This document shows, in pieces, positions 46,561-57,026 of a DNA stretch of 64,000 nt (positions within the stretch are counted from its first letter, which is position 1; the number at the start of each line of letters is the position of its first letter). The notes beneath the pieces were generated by a model that saw only the letters and a program-made list of their open reading frames with translations, was not told where the DNA came from and made no database searches. Both the position numbers and the translations under genes were made by a program. Origin of the DNA: Cylicocyclus nassatus (taxonomy: Eukaryota; Nematoda; Chromadorea; Rhabditida; Strongylidae); assembly GCA_958299035.1 (NCBI GenBank), contig CATQJL010000305.1, positions 64,871,618 through 64,935,617 of the forward strand, read 5' to 3'.

Positions 46561-46750
46561 TACAATACCACTCTCATAACGTGCAAAATTTCCGTGAATG
46601 TCGCGAAATTCCGAAATTTCCGCGAACTTTCCGGAATTTCGCGAAATTCCGGGAATGTTGCGAAGTTTCGCGAAATTCCGGAAATTTCGCGGAATTTTCG
46701 GAATTTCGCGACATTCACGGAAATTTCGCACGTTATGAGAATGGTATTGC
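46561..46750. mobile_element. 190-bp near-perfect palindrome, copy 1
   Basis: Begins TACAATACCACTCTCATAAC and ends GTTATGAGAATGGTATTGC. Between the ends nearly every base pairs, with an internal run of alternating CGCGAAATTCCG and CGGAATTTCGCG words. A transcript would form a hairpin of about 90 bp. It is the same element as 48151-48320. Apparent ORFs reading RNFREIPGISRN are products of the repeat. Confidence 0.7.
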
Positions 46751-48150
46751 ATCTGGCTGATAAAATGATAAAACAGTAATTTTCTCATCTGCTGCTAGCA
46801 GGTGAACATTAGAAACGGCTTTGAATTTTTTCTCTTAAACCTTCGTGCTGAAGTGATCTATAAGCTTTTCCACAGTTATGACAATGTCATATGTTCGAAT
46901 GCATGTATGAAGCAAATCTTATAATATCCGCTTACATGTATTACTCGACGTTTAACAACATTTCTTATTTCGTTTTGTTGCAGGTTGCACATTGTAGGAT
47001 AGGAATATCTGCCAAATTACACTACTTTCGAATTTGAAAGACAATTCATGAGAAGGCGATTTTGTAACATCATAATCTGACGAACAATGCAGATAAAGAT
47101 TTGCGCTAAGCATGGTCCGGTAGAGGTGTTTACATAGTTTTGAATTCACAAAAATATGCAGACAATTTCCGCAATAGATAGGCAAAAAGTGCAGGCGAAT
47201 TTGCGATTTTGGTGAGTTGAGCCACTTCTATCCCACTTCAGCTTTACTTTAAGACTCTCTAGTGCAAAATAAATAGGATTTTCGTAAAGATCGGGACCAA
47301 AAACCACTATGAGCGAAGTTTCCGGTCAATCCGAGAACCTTAATATTTTGAACCAAATCTTGCGCCTAGGCCAAGAGTGAGGAGCGAGAAAAAATCAAGT
47401 GCTACTAGTTCCTTAGAAAATCAAACCATAGATGTTATCCGACCCATTGATTACAAAAAACACATCTGATTAGCGAGATAGCTTCTTTCTGTAGGACTAC
47501 GGTGGATAGATTTTATAGAAATGTGGATTTTTTCGAAATTTGCTACCTCCGCCCACTTTTGGCAACGCCCACACCCAAGTCTCCACCCACTTCTCCCCCA
47601 CCTTCCCATTCCAACCCATCCATGCCTGGGCCATTAACCCGCCACTAACCACCAATGAACCACTTCTGACCGATTTATATATAGAGATCAAAGATCAAAT
47701 TAAGAAATTATATATAGAGATCAAAGATCAAATTAAGAAAAACCATCTCCAGATACAATAGGGCAGCGCCCCTTCACATTCATGCTGCTGTCCAACTTTC
47801 TTCATCAGCTGATAGCGCAAAAGTTGTATCGAAATATTGCTATGCCAGCGCCTTGATTATTCTCCTGGAATTATCATTTCATTTTGATCTATCATAAAGT
47901 TTTCCGAAAAATTTCTAAGTCCAGAACCGTTCGTTCCCATTCTCCACAAAGATATGCATAAAAATGTACATTGGCTTTCTTATAAACCCTCGCTTATAAA
48001 AGAGTTCAAATCCCGCTTTTATCATAGAAAGAAAGAGCTCACAAAGTTGCATATAAATGACTTCATAGCATTTGCCCACCAGCACTAGTCGCGGTGATAT
48101 GCGGTCACCCTCGCACCGTGATTAGCAAATCTCGCACCTCGGCTGTCAAT
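46751..48150. other. no firm gene
   Basis: A minus-strand frame at 46952-47185 (MPIYCGNCLHIFVNSK) has plausible composition but no confirmed splice partners. A 33-bp unit is tandemly duplicated at 47675-47740. Nothing else seen. Confidence 0.25.
47675..47740 (+). repeat. 33-bp tandem duplication
   Basis: Two exact copies starting TTATATATAGAGATCAAAG and ending AATTAAGAAA. Confidence 0.9.
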
Positions 48151-48320
48151 TACAATACCACTCTCATAACGTGCAAATTTTCCGTGAATGTCGCGAAATT
48201 CCGAAAATTCCGCGAAATTCCCGGAATTTCGCGAAATTCCGGGAATGTCGCGAATTCGCGGAATTTTCGGAATTTCGCGACATTCACGGAAATTTTGCAC
48301 GTTATGAGAGTGGTATTGTA
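48151..48320. mobile_element. 170-bp near-perfect palindrome, copy 2
   Basis: TACAATACCACTCTCATAAC at the left and GTTATGAGAGTGGTATTGTA at the right are exact inverted copies. The core is again CGCGAAATTCCGAAA and its complement, slightly shorter than in copy 1. Flanking TA on both sides would suit a TA target. Confidence 0.7.
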
Positions 48321-48514
48321 CAGATGGTATGTGCAACCACACACAAAGCAATAAGATAAATTTGGCCGTAAACATTACAGAATTTTTCAAAATAATGACT
48401 TTTTTAAGCAACATGTGACTCAAAAGCAGACATCTAATGGAAAGCAAAGATGGAAAGCACAATTTCTTTCTTACAGTCTACGACAGCAGTGGAGGCATGC
48501 ATGACGACAGATAT
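48321..48514. other. unique sequence before the duplicated block
   Basis: No feature recognised. A short open frame beginning at 48437 (+) continues into the duplicated block and ends at 48631; coding status uncertain because the minus strand is also open there. Confidence 0.2.
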
Positions 48515-48802
48515 AACTTTTTTATAAATCTGCTGCAATGTAGCTCCTTGTCAACCTGGTTCTGCTGTAACAGGACGCTGCCACAGTTGTTCGTAACGAT
48601 CACGGATGACGACCGCAACCTCGATTCTTAAGAAGCTCAAGAATATTACACAGCAAATTTAGTTGCTTTCATAAAAGTTTACAGACATGAAATCAGAACA
48701 AACAGTTCGCAACTGCTGCGATAGGAAATGCTGCCCTAAGTGGTAAAAGTGGTAAAGGCTAGGTGTCTGAGTTGCCGCTTTTTTCTTGTCGCTCTTACCC
48801 AG

Positions 48803-48957
48803 TGTTGTTCATACTGCCTGCGTTGTTCGTGCTGTGGCACAGAAAGAACGAGAACGCTGATGCTCCGTCCGGGGACAACCGTCCGTATACCTGTGCCGGC
48901 AACGAGGGCAACACAAAACGCAAATCACCAGCAACTCCGACTACACGAAAAGCATGA
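48803..48957 (+). other. GC-rich open segment, possible terminal exon
   Basis: Follows a strong pyrimidine-rich acceptor (TTCTTGTCGCTCTTACCCAG) and reads LFILPALFVLWHRKNENADA, then a polar tail to TGA. It could be the last exon of a membrane protein, but the minus strand is also open for over 50 codons, so coding is uncertain. Repeated at 56354-56508. Confidence 0.25.
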
Positions 48958-49167
48958 CTGAGGAAACGATGAGTACACGAAAGTATATAGTAAGGCAGCA
49001 GATACCAAAAAGGTAGTAGGGCAACGAAAGCATTAAGGCAGTAAACATGAGAGAATTCGAGTATATTACACGAGAGACGTCAACAAATTAGAACAGATTT
49101 CGCAATCAGATTCAGCTTACTATCTCATGCATGCGAAAATAAATGTATCGTCGTTTCCCCGGGATAG

Positions 49168-49475
49168 ATGGGGCGTGCACTGCACAAATCCGCAGTGCCC
49201 GTAATTGGTACCGTATTAGCTACGCGCAGAATCGATATTGCCGAACAGCTGATCATTTTCCGACTCAACAATAGTAGGTGAGTTTTTTGCAACTAATCGT
49301 GCTTTTCTTTTCAGATATCGACGGGAGTTACTGGAACTGGGTCGTAAATCTTCAATTACACTTGTTTTATGTTGATTTTTCACTTTTGAGTCACTGCCGG
49401 TGCGCGTTTTGCATTATAGCTGTACATTGCGTGCTATTACTTCTTCTTTTTTACTTAATAGTCTTTTGTACCTAA
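49168..49475 (+). pseudogene. decayed left-arm copy of the 89-aa minigene
   Basis: ATG at 49168, exon 1 to 49277 (110 nt, same length as the intact copy), intron 49278-49314, exon 2 from 49315. Exon 1 ends in RRIDIAEQLIIFRLNN, matching the intact copy. In exon 2 the frame reaches TGA soon after RKSSITLVLC; the rest of the homology (HCRCAFCIIAVHCVLL) continues in another frame to 49475. Offsetting indels also alter the first 20 codons. Confidence 0.5.
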
Positions 49476-49616
49476 TAGTCCATCGAATGAGTTTACTATG
49501 CTTACCGGCACTTCAAGTTTATGTTGTTGTTTTTCAGTTTAAGATTCGAAGGTGAATCCATTGTTGAAAATTATACTTTTCTTTAATTCCGACAATGTAG
49601 ATGAAATAGTTGAAGC

Positions 49617-49925
49617 TTATCCAATAAACACGACTAATAAGTAAAAAAGAAAAAATAATAGTACGCCATGTACAGCTATAATGCAAAATCCGCATCGACA
49701 GTCCGTCAACTGAGAAATTATCAAAACAAGGGTAATCAAACGTTTACGACTCACTTCTAGCAAATCCCGTAGAAATCTGCAAAGAAAAGCACGATTAGTT
49801 GCAAAACAAACTCACCGATCATTGTTGAGCAGGAAAATGATCAGCTGTTCGGCAATATCGATTTTGCTCCGTAACATACCGTACCAATTTCGACACTTAC
49901 GGACTTGTGCAGCGACACGCCCCAT
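49617..49925 (-). CDS. unrecognised 89-aa two-exon minigene (right arm)
   Basis: Exon 1 49816-49925 and exon 2 49617-49776, joined across a 39-nt GT-AG intron in a phase-2 position, give an uninterrupted 89-codon frame. Exon 1 ends SKIDIAEQLIIFLLNNDR; exon 2 starts FLRDLLEVSRKR, has a cysteine pair (DCRCGFC) and ends in a hydrophobic segment (VLLFFLFYLLVVFIG), so a membrane-anchored or secreted-tail product is possible. The same intron position is kept in the inverted copy, and the IDIAEQLIIF stretch is identical there. I do not recognise the family. It might be a host gene duplicated tail-to-tail or cargo of a foldback element. Repeated at 57168-57476 by the assembly duplication. Confidence 0.45.
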
Positions 49926-50168
49926 TATCCCGGGGAAACGACGATACGGAACTCGAGTAATCTGATATATAAAGAAACGTAAGCGCAATAAATCTGCAAA
50001 TAGCGGGAAACCGCGGTGGGGTCCCGAAGCGCGCGGATGCCTAGCACCTTTAATTACTGGTTCACTAGTCTAGCAACATCGATTCGAACGATTGAATATA
50101 GTCGAATAACTCAATATATTTGAAAACTACAAATCTCGAACTCACGCCCAAAATATAATAGGGATCTA

Positions 50169-51758
50169 TTAAGTTGTCCCCAAAGTAAACTACTTTTCTG
50201 GATAGATCAAGCTGTTGTTTTCCTAGCAGACTGGGGTGTCGTTCGATAGACGAGGCAAACTCTAAAAATAATCGCCAAAAATTCGTCAAATCGTAATCTA
50301 GGTAAAATTTGGAACCAACCGAAAATTTTTCAACTAACCTGAAAATCTGATCTCCTTCCAAACTCCTGCCGGCCTCCATTTTGGTCATCAAACAGTAGAT
50401 ACATAGTACCCGAAAATGTATTCGGTGGATTTTTTTTGTGGCTAACAACTAACTTGTAAGATTGAGGAATAAACGAAATGCAAAAATGTTATTTTTCCCC
50501 GGTCTTTTATGTTGAACTCGGCATTTCTAGATTACAAGGGCGCATAAAGAGGTGAAATTTCAAAATTATACTTACTAAGGCTTGTAGTATAAATGGCATG
50601 TGTAGAAGGGGATGGGAGCGAAACTTGGCATTGTTACACTAACTTTTTTCTCAATTTTTTTCGCTTGGAAAAGATTCGGTAAAGCACATTTGGGTACTAC
50701 TATTTGTCTACTGCATAATGAATACGTTAGAGGTCCGTAGAATATTTTCTGTTAAAGTTCAATTTTCAAATGACGAAATTCTCGATTCTCCAAATCCTAC
50801 CTGGATTACAGTTAGGCGGATCTTTGGCGGTCATAATCAGGGTCAAGCAAGGGGTGTGGCACACGATCGCTGGTTACGACCCCCCTCCCTGATTGCAGTC
50901 TTAATAAGACCCCCTCCCCTGAACTATACACTTAAGATAGCATTACTTTAAAGCTCTGTAAAACAAACAACATAATGGGCAACATATCCACAATTAGCAT
51001 GTCAAATGACCCCTGTAGACAAAGGTGAGCGAATTCTGAAGATATAAGATACTAGGCTACCTAAGTGAAATGGTCAAATTCCAACATGGTTAACTTTGTT
51101 TCAAAGGTGAATTAGCTATCCGTTTTTGCACTGAAGACAAAGCACTATTCCTTCTTTGTCCACCTCAGATATCCCGCTTCAGAAGACCACCAAACTGTGG
51201 AATTAGAAGCCAACCAAAATCTCGTTTTTCCCAATTTCGCTTTTGATCGCTGTGCTTTCACCAAATATTACTCAGAGCTAAGAAGACGAATTAGGCTCCA
51301 AACAGTCCTGTGGAATCTACAAGGTTTAGGCTATCGATTCATATAAATACTGTCCGCTAAAATTGTTAAGGAGTAGTGCTTTGTCTTCAGTGCAAAAACG
51401 GATAGCTAATTCACCTTTGAAACAAAGTTAACCATGTTGGAATTTGACCATTTCACTTAGGTAGCCTAGTATCTTATATCTTCAGAATTTGCTCACACTT
51501 TGTCTACAGGGGTTATTTGACATGCTAATTATGGATAGGATACGAATATCATCTTACCATTATTATCAGATTACCCAACTACGACCCCCCCCCCTTTTGA
51601 CTCCTCAATAGGACCCCCATGTGTGGCGTGCCGCACCCTACGCTTGACCCTGGTCATAATGTCGACCTTACTTCTGCCGAAAGATACCCTGTGTCTGCTA
51701 AAAAAACAAAAACAGTTTGATTTACTTAGAGAAGGAGTTTACTTTTGTGACAACCTTA
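50169..51758. mobile_element. TA-flanked mariner-type element split by a hAT-like element
   Basis: Left TA-TTAAGTTGTCCCCAAAGTAA, right TTACTTTTGTGACAACCTTA-TA. Inverted ends with TA flanks. The left part also contains repeat family R text (AAAATTTGGAACCAACCG). The element at 50838-51652 interrupts it. A 127-codon minus frame at 50065-50448 overlaps the left arm and is not considered a gene. Confidence 0.6.
50838..51652. mobile_element. FB1: hAT-like foldback element, 815 bp, perfect 8-bp duplication
   Basis: CAGGGTCAAGC at the left and GCTTGACCCTG at the right, flanked by exact GTCATAAT copies (50830-50837, 51653-51660). Long inner arms pair: GATATAAGATACTAGGCTAC with GTAGCCTAGTATCTTATATC, and AACAAAGTTAACCATG-type text on both sides. 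A diverged relative fills much of the Srv-like intron. No transposase. Confidence 0.75.
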
Positions 51759-51803
51759 TAATTTTGAAGAATCGAGTTTCAAGTGAATTTGAATTTACAA
51801 ATA

Positions 51804-53698
51804 TTAGGTTATCCCATAAGTCTTTTCTTTTCTGAGTTTTCGCTATAATAAGTCACACACTTCTTGTTCTAATTAGACATCAGGATAATATTCGATAGAG
51901 CAAAGCAAGCTCTATAAGATGGCGTTTATGCTTTTGCACAAGCTTTGGTCCACCTCGAGTTTAAGACCAAAATCTAAAAAGTTTCGGATGTCCAGAAAAC
52001 CGAAAATTTTTCATATCTTTGTTCAAAAAAATCCTACACATCTCTAGCTCACTCACGCATATACATTTTACATCAGACATTCAAATGTGCTGTTGCTGTA
52101 GTTTTTATCAGCTGTAAATCAAGAAACCGAAAATTTCCATGTTTTTACCAAGTGATGCTGTGCTGTTCTTACACTAACAGTTGTGTACTAGAAGCCCTTA
52201 GAAGTATTAGGTTGTCCGGAAATTAATGCCCGTTTTGAATTTCAACCTCAATAAGTCATACACTTCTCACTTCTAAATAGGTTGCAAAGTACCATTCGAT
52301 AGAGCAAAGCAAGTTCTACAAGATTACTGTCTTGATTTAGCAGCAGCTCTGATCTACCTCGAGTTTCGACCCAAAAACTAAAAAGATTCAATTGCCCGAA
52401 AAATCGAAAAAATCGCAACTCAGTTCTTAAAAATCTTACAAAAATTCTAACTTGCTCACGTAAACACTATTCACATAAGACATCTATATACGCCTTTGCC
52501 GTATTTTTTCCTCTATTAGAAATCAAGAAAACGGAAATTTTCGTGCATTTGCCAAAGTGATGCTGTGCCATCCCCACATAGGTAGTTGTATACCACAAGC
52601 CTGTAGAAGTACAGACCTAAATTTTCAGCTCTCTACAAGCTTTAGTTCTCGAAAAATACCGAATATAGCTTTCCCTAATTAGGTGCTCCAAGCTAAAATT
52701 CAAATTTTTCGAGAACTAAAGCTTGTAGAGAGCTGAAAATTTAGGTCTGTACTTCTACAGGCTTGTGGTATACAACTACCTATGTGGGGATGGCACAGCA
52801 TCACTTTGGCAAATGCACGAAAATTTCCGTTTTCTTGATTTCTGATGGAGGAAAAAATACGGCAAAGGCGTATATAGATGTCTTGTGTGAATAGTGTTTA
52901 CGTGAGCAGGTTAGAATTTTTGTAAGATTTTTATGAACTGAGTTGCGATTTTTTTTCGATTTTTCGGGCTACTGAGTCTTTTTACTTCTTACCTTGAAAC
53001 TCGAGGTGGATGAGAACTGTGGGAAAAGTAAGATGGCCATCTTGTAGAGCTTGCTTTGCTCTATCGAATGGTACTTTGCAACCTATTTAGAAGTGAGAAG
53101 TGTATGACTTATTGGGGTTGAAATTCAAAACGGGCATTAATTTCCGGACAACCTAATACTACCGTAGAATTTTCGCTCTCTATGTTCTCTGTTTTCCGAG
53201 ATACGTTGATTTAAGCGTAAAAAACTTAGTGAAAAAAGCTAAATTTGATATTTCTTAACCAGAGAATATAGAGAGCCAAAAATCTGCGGTAGTAATTCTA
53301 AGGGCTTTTAGTAAACATCTGTTAGTGTAAAAACAGCACAGCATCGCTTTGTTAAAAACATGGAAGTTATCGGTTTCTTGATTTCTAGCTGATAAAAAAA
53401 ATACAGCAACAGCACATATGAATGTCTGATGAGGAATGTATATGCGTGAGCGAGTTACAGATTTGTAGGATTTTTTTGAACGAAGATTTGAAAAATTTTG
53501 GGTTTTCTGGCCATCCCGAACTTTTTAGATTTTGGCTTAAAACTCGAGATGGACCAAAGCTTGTGCAAAAGCATAAACACCATCTTATAGAGCTTGCTTT
53601 GCTCTATCGAACGGTCCCCTGATGTCTAATTAGAATAAGAAGTGTGTGACTTATTATAGCGAAAACTCAAAGGTGAAAAGACTTATGGGACAACCTAA
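51804..53698. mobile_element. mariner-type foldback, outer element
   Basis: TA-TTAGGTTATCCCATAAGTCT at the left, AGACTTATGGGACAACCTAA-TA at the right. Arms of several hundred bp pair, including AATTAGACATCAG with CTGATGTCTAATT and ATAGAGCAAAGCAAGCTCTA with its complement. A second foldback is inserted in it. Confidence 0.75.
52207..53156. mobile_element. mariner-type foldback, nested inner element
   Basis: TA-TTAGGTTGTCCGGAAATTAA at the left, TTAATTTCCGGACAACCTAA-TA at the right; almost fully self-complementary over 950 bp with a centre near 52685. Flanked by TA on both sides inside the outer element, so it inserted later. Confidence 0.8.
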
Positions 53699-53740
53699 TA
53701 CTTGAATCTATTAGATTCACTCCAAATCATATCCTTCATA

Positions 53741-54730
53741 AGGGAAGGATACCGAGTTGCACCATTCTGCAAGGAGTTGTGCATCGGGCCCCGTTGGGAC
53801 ACCCGATAACATATCTGCTTTCCAAATTTACAAAAGGTATTGTGAAAGAAGTTACGAACCCACAGACGCACACGCTTGGCCTTCTACAATCGAATCGAGT
53901 AGGAGTAATGATGCATCATCGCATTTTATAGGATCATTAAAACCAGCGAATATCAGTAGCTTCGCCATGATTGCGTTTCCCAACACAGTTCTGCCGCAAT
54001 GATGATGCATAAAACCGTCGTACTTCGGAAAAAACCCAAATTGCTGAAAAGTCCCAAAAAAGCCCGAAAAGACCAAAAGCGATCAGAAAGCCCAGAGCCC
54101 CCAAAAAGCCCAAAAATGCCAAAAAGAGCCGAAACACCCCCGATCTGTGCCGGCGTTGAGACAGCCTCAACGGCGTCAAAAAGGTATTGATCGAATTCCT
54201 ATCGGGACCTCAGTTGGTGCTATATGTTGGCCTATTTCCTCTCTTTCCGGCGCCTTTGAGCTTTTTGAGTTTCTTAGGCGCTTTTGGGCTTTGTTAAACG
54301 CTTTTGGGCTTTTTCGGCGAAGTATGATGAGTTCTACAGTTTTCACATATTATTATACTGTGCTGGACAGCATGATAGGTCCACTCTAAAAAATGCCATA
54401 ACTCACTCTGTTGGCAATAAAACGTTCCAAAAATTGATGCAGCCGTGTGTTTACCAGCCTTATCATCGTCAAAACGGGTCTCGTTTTCGATGGGCTATTC
54501 AAGATAGATCAAAAGTTTGGAAAGAAGCAGGCTTGAAGGCTGGCCAAAATTGTAGGTCCACCTGGAGTTTTTACTCATCGGGACACTTCCTAGCTTCCGG
54601 ATTTTTCAGGTAATTATACATTAAAAAATGTTGAACAGTTACTCTAGTCATGCTTTGTCATATCTCCAAAAGAATCGATTATCTGCTTTTTTGTCTTGAA
54701 AATGCTTTCACACGTAGTTATCTCCAGAAA
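53741..54730 (+). other. possible exons, unresolved
   Basis: After an end of the ACAAGGGAAGGATACC family, 54030-54130 is a lysine/proline low-complexity frame made of AAAAGCCC-type repeats, and 54437-54611 reads QPCVYQPYHRQNGSRFRW and ends at a possible donor (TTCAG|GTAATT). In the right copy one base fewer lengthens the frame before it (61252-61551). Coding is unproven. Confidence 0.2.
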
Positions 54731-54732
54731 CC

Positions 54733-55539
54733 TGCGATATTTGCAAAATTTCGAAATTGTAAAACCTTGGCCCAGGGAGTTTTTCGGTGCTTTGGTCACG
54801 CAAAAAAAAACCAATCCATGCGATAAACCACCACTTCTTGACAGAAGTGCAAATGAGTGATCCTATCGATATAACATGTTTCGACATGCTTTGTGTAAAT
54901 GCAATGAGTACATTATGCCAAAGCAATTTCAAGCTTCAAGGATATGTTCATGGCCTAGCGGCTTAGTGGTAGAGTCATCACACTAAACCAAACAGGTTCA
55001 AGTCTCAGTTCGAACGGGGCTTTTGCGGTAACCTGCATAACAGTAAACAAACAGCATATTGAAACTCCGACCTTGAGAGCTGGAACTCGGAACTTTAACA
55101 GCAGAACTAAGAGTTTTAATAAGCAAAACTCTGAGTTCCAATGATGGAACTAACAGTTATCTCTGAGTTAACGCGGAGATTTAAACTCGGAGTTTCGATC
55201 AGATTACTACCGACCCTGACTTTTTGCTGCTGAAGAAATCCGACATTGCAGTTGAACCTAAGCCTCAATTTCTGCTCCAAAAAATATCTGCGTGACCATT
55301 GTAACCTCAAGATATTGAAGAAGCATTCTTTACACAAGAACAGATTTGCACTTCGTACTCACAAGCATTCACAAAGCCGCTCTTTGCTTCTTTTTCCTTG
55401 CATGAGTTGCGCAGCGTAATAATGGTATTACCCATTTCCAAAGAAGTTTGCCAAGCGCTAGCTCATCTAGATTCTTGACAACAATAATCTAATATACAGT
55501 GGCAACAGTTTGTATACTGCGTTAGCCCATGATTCTCTT
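54733..55539 (-). repeat. 807-bp block inverted relative to 62635-63441 (chimeric contig end)
   Basis: Exact-length inverted copy: position x here corresponds to 118174 minus x. At its left border it shares TGCG with the end of the 6.2-kb copy, and its right border is the adapter. Read as a template-switch product of amplification. It contains a tRNA-like SINE head and AACTC(G/T)GAGTT words. Confidence 0.85.
54947..55015 (+). tRNA. tRNA-like SINE head
   Basis: TAGCGGCTTAGTGGTAGAGTC fits an A box and D arm and GGTTCAAGTCTCAG fits a B box at tRNA spacing, but the T stem and acceptor stem do not pair. Best seen as a tRNA-derived SINE or pseudogene. The same sequence, inverted, is at 63159-63227. 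Confidence 0.4.
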
Positions 55540-55565
55540 AGTACTCTGCGTTGATACCACTGCTT
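55540..55565 (-). other. amplification adapter left in the assembly
   Basis: These 26 bases are the reverse complement of the SMART IIA / PacBio ultra-low-input amplification adapter, which starts AAGCAGTGGTATCAACG and ends AGAGTACT. They abut the N gap directly. Not biological sequence. Confidence 0.93.
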
Positions 55566-56065
55566 NNNNNNNNNNNNNNNNNNNNNNNNNNNNNNNNNNN
55601 NNNNNNNNNNNNNNNNNNNNNNNNNNNNNNNNNNNNNNNNNNNNNNNNNNNNNNNNNNNNNNNNNNNNNNNNNNNNNNNNNNNNNNNNNNNNNNNNNNNN
55701 NNNNNNNNNNNNNNNNNNNNNNNNNNNNNNNNNNNNNNNNNNNNNNNNNNNNNNNNNNNNNNNNNNNNNNNNNNNNNNNNNNNNNNNNNNNNNNNNNNNN
55801 NNNNNNNNNNNNNNNNNNNNNNNNNNNNNNNNNNNNNNNNNNNNNNNNNNNNNNNNNNNNNNNNNNNNNNNNNNNNNNNNNNNNNNNNNNNNNNNNNNNN
55901 NNNNNNNNNNNNNNNNNNNNNNNNNNNNNNNNNNNNNNNNNNNNNNNNNNNNNNNNNNNNNNNNNNNNNNNNNNNNNNNNNNNNNNNNNNNNNNNNNNNN
56001 NNNNNNNNNNNNNNNNNNNNNNNNNNNNNNNNNNNNNNNNNNNNNNNNNNNNNNNNNNNNNNNNN
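55566..56065. other. assembly gap, 500 N
   Basis: Exactly 500 N, a placeholder length. Because the flanks overlap by about 6.2 kb, the true gap is probably negative, that is, nothing is missing here. Frames running through it are meaningless. Confidence 0.97.
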
Positions 56066-56718
56066 AACTTTTTTATAAATCTGCTGCAATGTAGCTCCTT
56101 GTCAACCTGGTTCTGCTGTAACAGGACGCTGCCACAGTTGTTCGTAACGATCACGGATGACGACCGCAACCTCGATTCTTAAGAAGCTCAAGAATATTAC
56201 ACAGCAAATTTAGTTGCTTTCATAAAAGTTTACAGACATGAAATCAGAACAAACAGTTCGCAACTGCTGCGATAGGAAATGCTGCCCTAAGTGGTAAAAG
56301 TGGTAAAGGCTAGGTGTCTGAGTTGCCGCTTTTTTCTTGTCGCTCTTACCCAGTGTTGTTCATACTGCCTGCGTTGTTCGTGCTGTGGCACAGAAAGAAC
56401 GAGAACGCTGATGCTCCGTCCGGGGACAACCGTCCGTATACCTGTGCCGGCAACGAGGGCAACACAAAACGCAAATCACCAGCAACTCCGACTACACGAA
56501 AAGCATGACTGAGGAAACGATGAGTACACGAAAGTATATAGTAAGGCAGCAGATACCAAAAAGGTAGTAGGGCAACGAAAGCATTAAGGCAGTAAACATG
56601 AGAGAATTCGAGTATATTACACGAGAGACGTCAACAAATTAGAACAGATTTCGCAATCAGATTCAGCTTACTATCTCATGCATGCGAAAATAAATGTATC
56701 GTCGTTTCCCCGGGATAG

Positions 56719-57026
56719 ATGGGGCGTGCACTGCACAAATCCGCAGTGCCCGTAATTGGTACCGTATTAGCTACGCGCAGAATCGATATTGCCGAACAGC
56801 TGATCATTTTCCGACTCAACAATAGTAGGTGAGTTTTTTGCAACTAATCGTGCTTTTCTTTTCAGATATCGACGGGAGTTACTGGAACTGGGTCGTAAAT
56901 CTTCAATTACACTTGTTTTATGTTGATTTTTCACTTTTGAGTCACTGCCGGTGCGCGTTTTGCATTATAGCTGTACATTGCGTGCTATTACTTCTTCTTT
57001 TTTACTTAATAGTCTTTTGTACCTAA
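56719..57026 (+). pseudogene. decayed minigene arm (duplicate of 49168-49475)
   Basis: Same sequence as the left-arm copy at 49168-49475, offset 7551. An assembly duplicate, not a further paralogue. Confidence 0.45.

Larger units (their letters stand above)
49145..49947. repeat. inverted pair of a small intron-containing gene
   Basis: Arms 49145-49475 and 49617-49947 are diverged inverted copies starting TATCGTCGTTTCCCCGGGAT. Each arm has the same layout: about 20 bp, ATG, a 110-nt exon, a 37-39-nt intron (GTGAGTTT..CTAATCGTGCTTTTCTTT.CAG) and a second exon. Homology stops about 20 bp before the ATG and near the stop codon. The spacer is about 140 bp. Confidence 0.7.
48515..54736 (+). repeat. 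6.2-kb direct duplication, left copy (contig overlap)
   Basis: Matches 56066-62285 at an offset of 7551, then 7550, then 7549. I found two single-base differences: one T fewer in the right copy in the T run near 52951, and CACCCG here versus CACCG near 61352. All elements inside are duplicated with it. The right copy starts exactly at the edge of the N gap, which is what overlapping contigs give. Confidence 0.9.

Noticed and set aside
48085..48462. Frames reading RNFREIPGISRN-like repeats, also at 46492-46788
   Set aside because: Both strands and several frames give similar text because the DNA is a palindrome of CGCGAAATTCC words.
50065..50448. 127-codon minus-strand frame
   Set aside because: Covers the arm of a mariner-type foldback and matches the dispersed repeat family R; not a gene.
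55522..56182. Long open frames of 175-217 codons on both strands
   Set aside because: They run through the 500-N gap and are made almost entirely of unknown residues.
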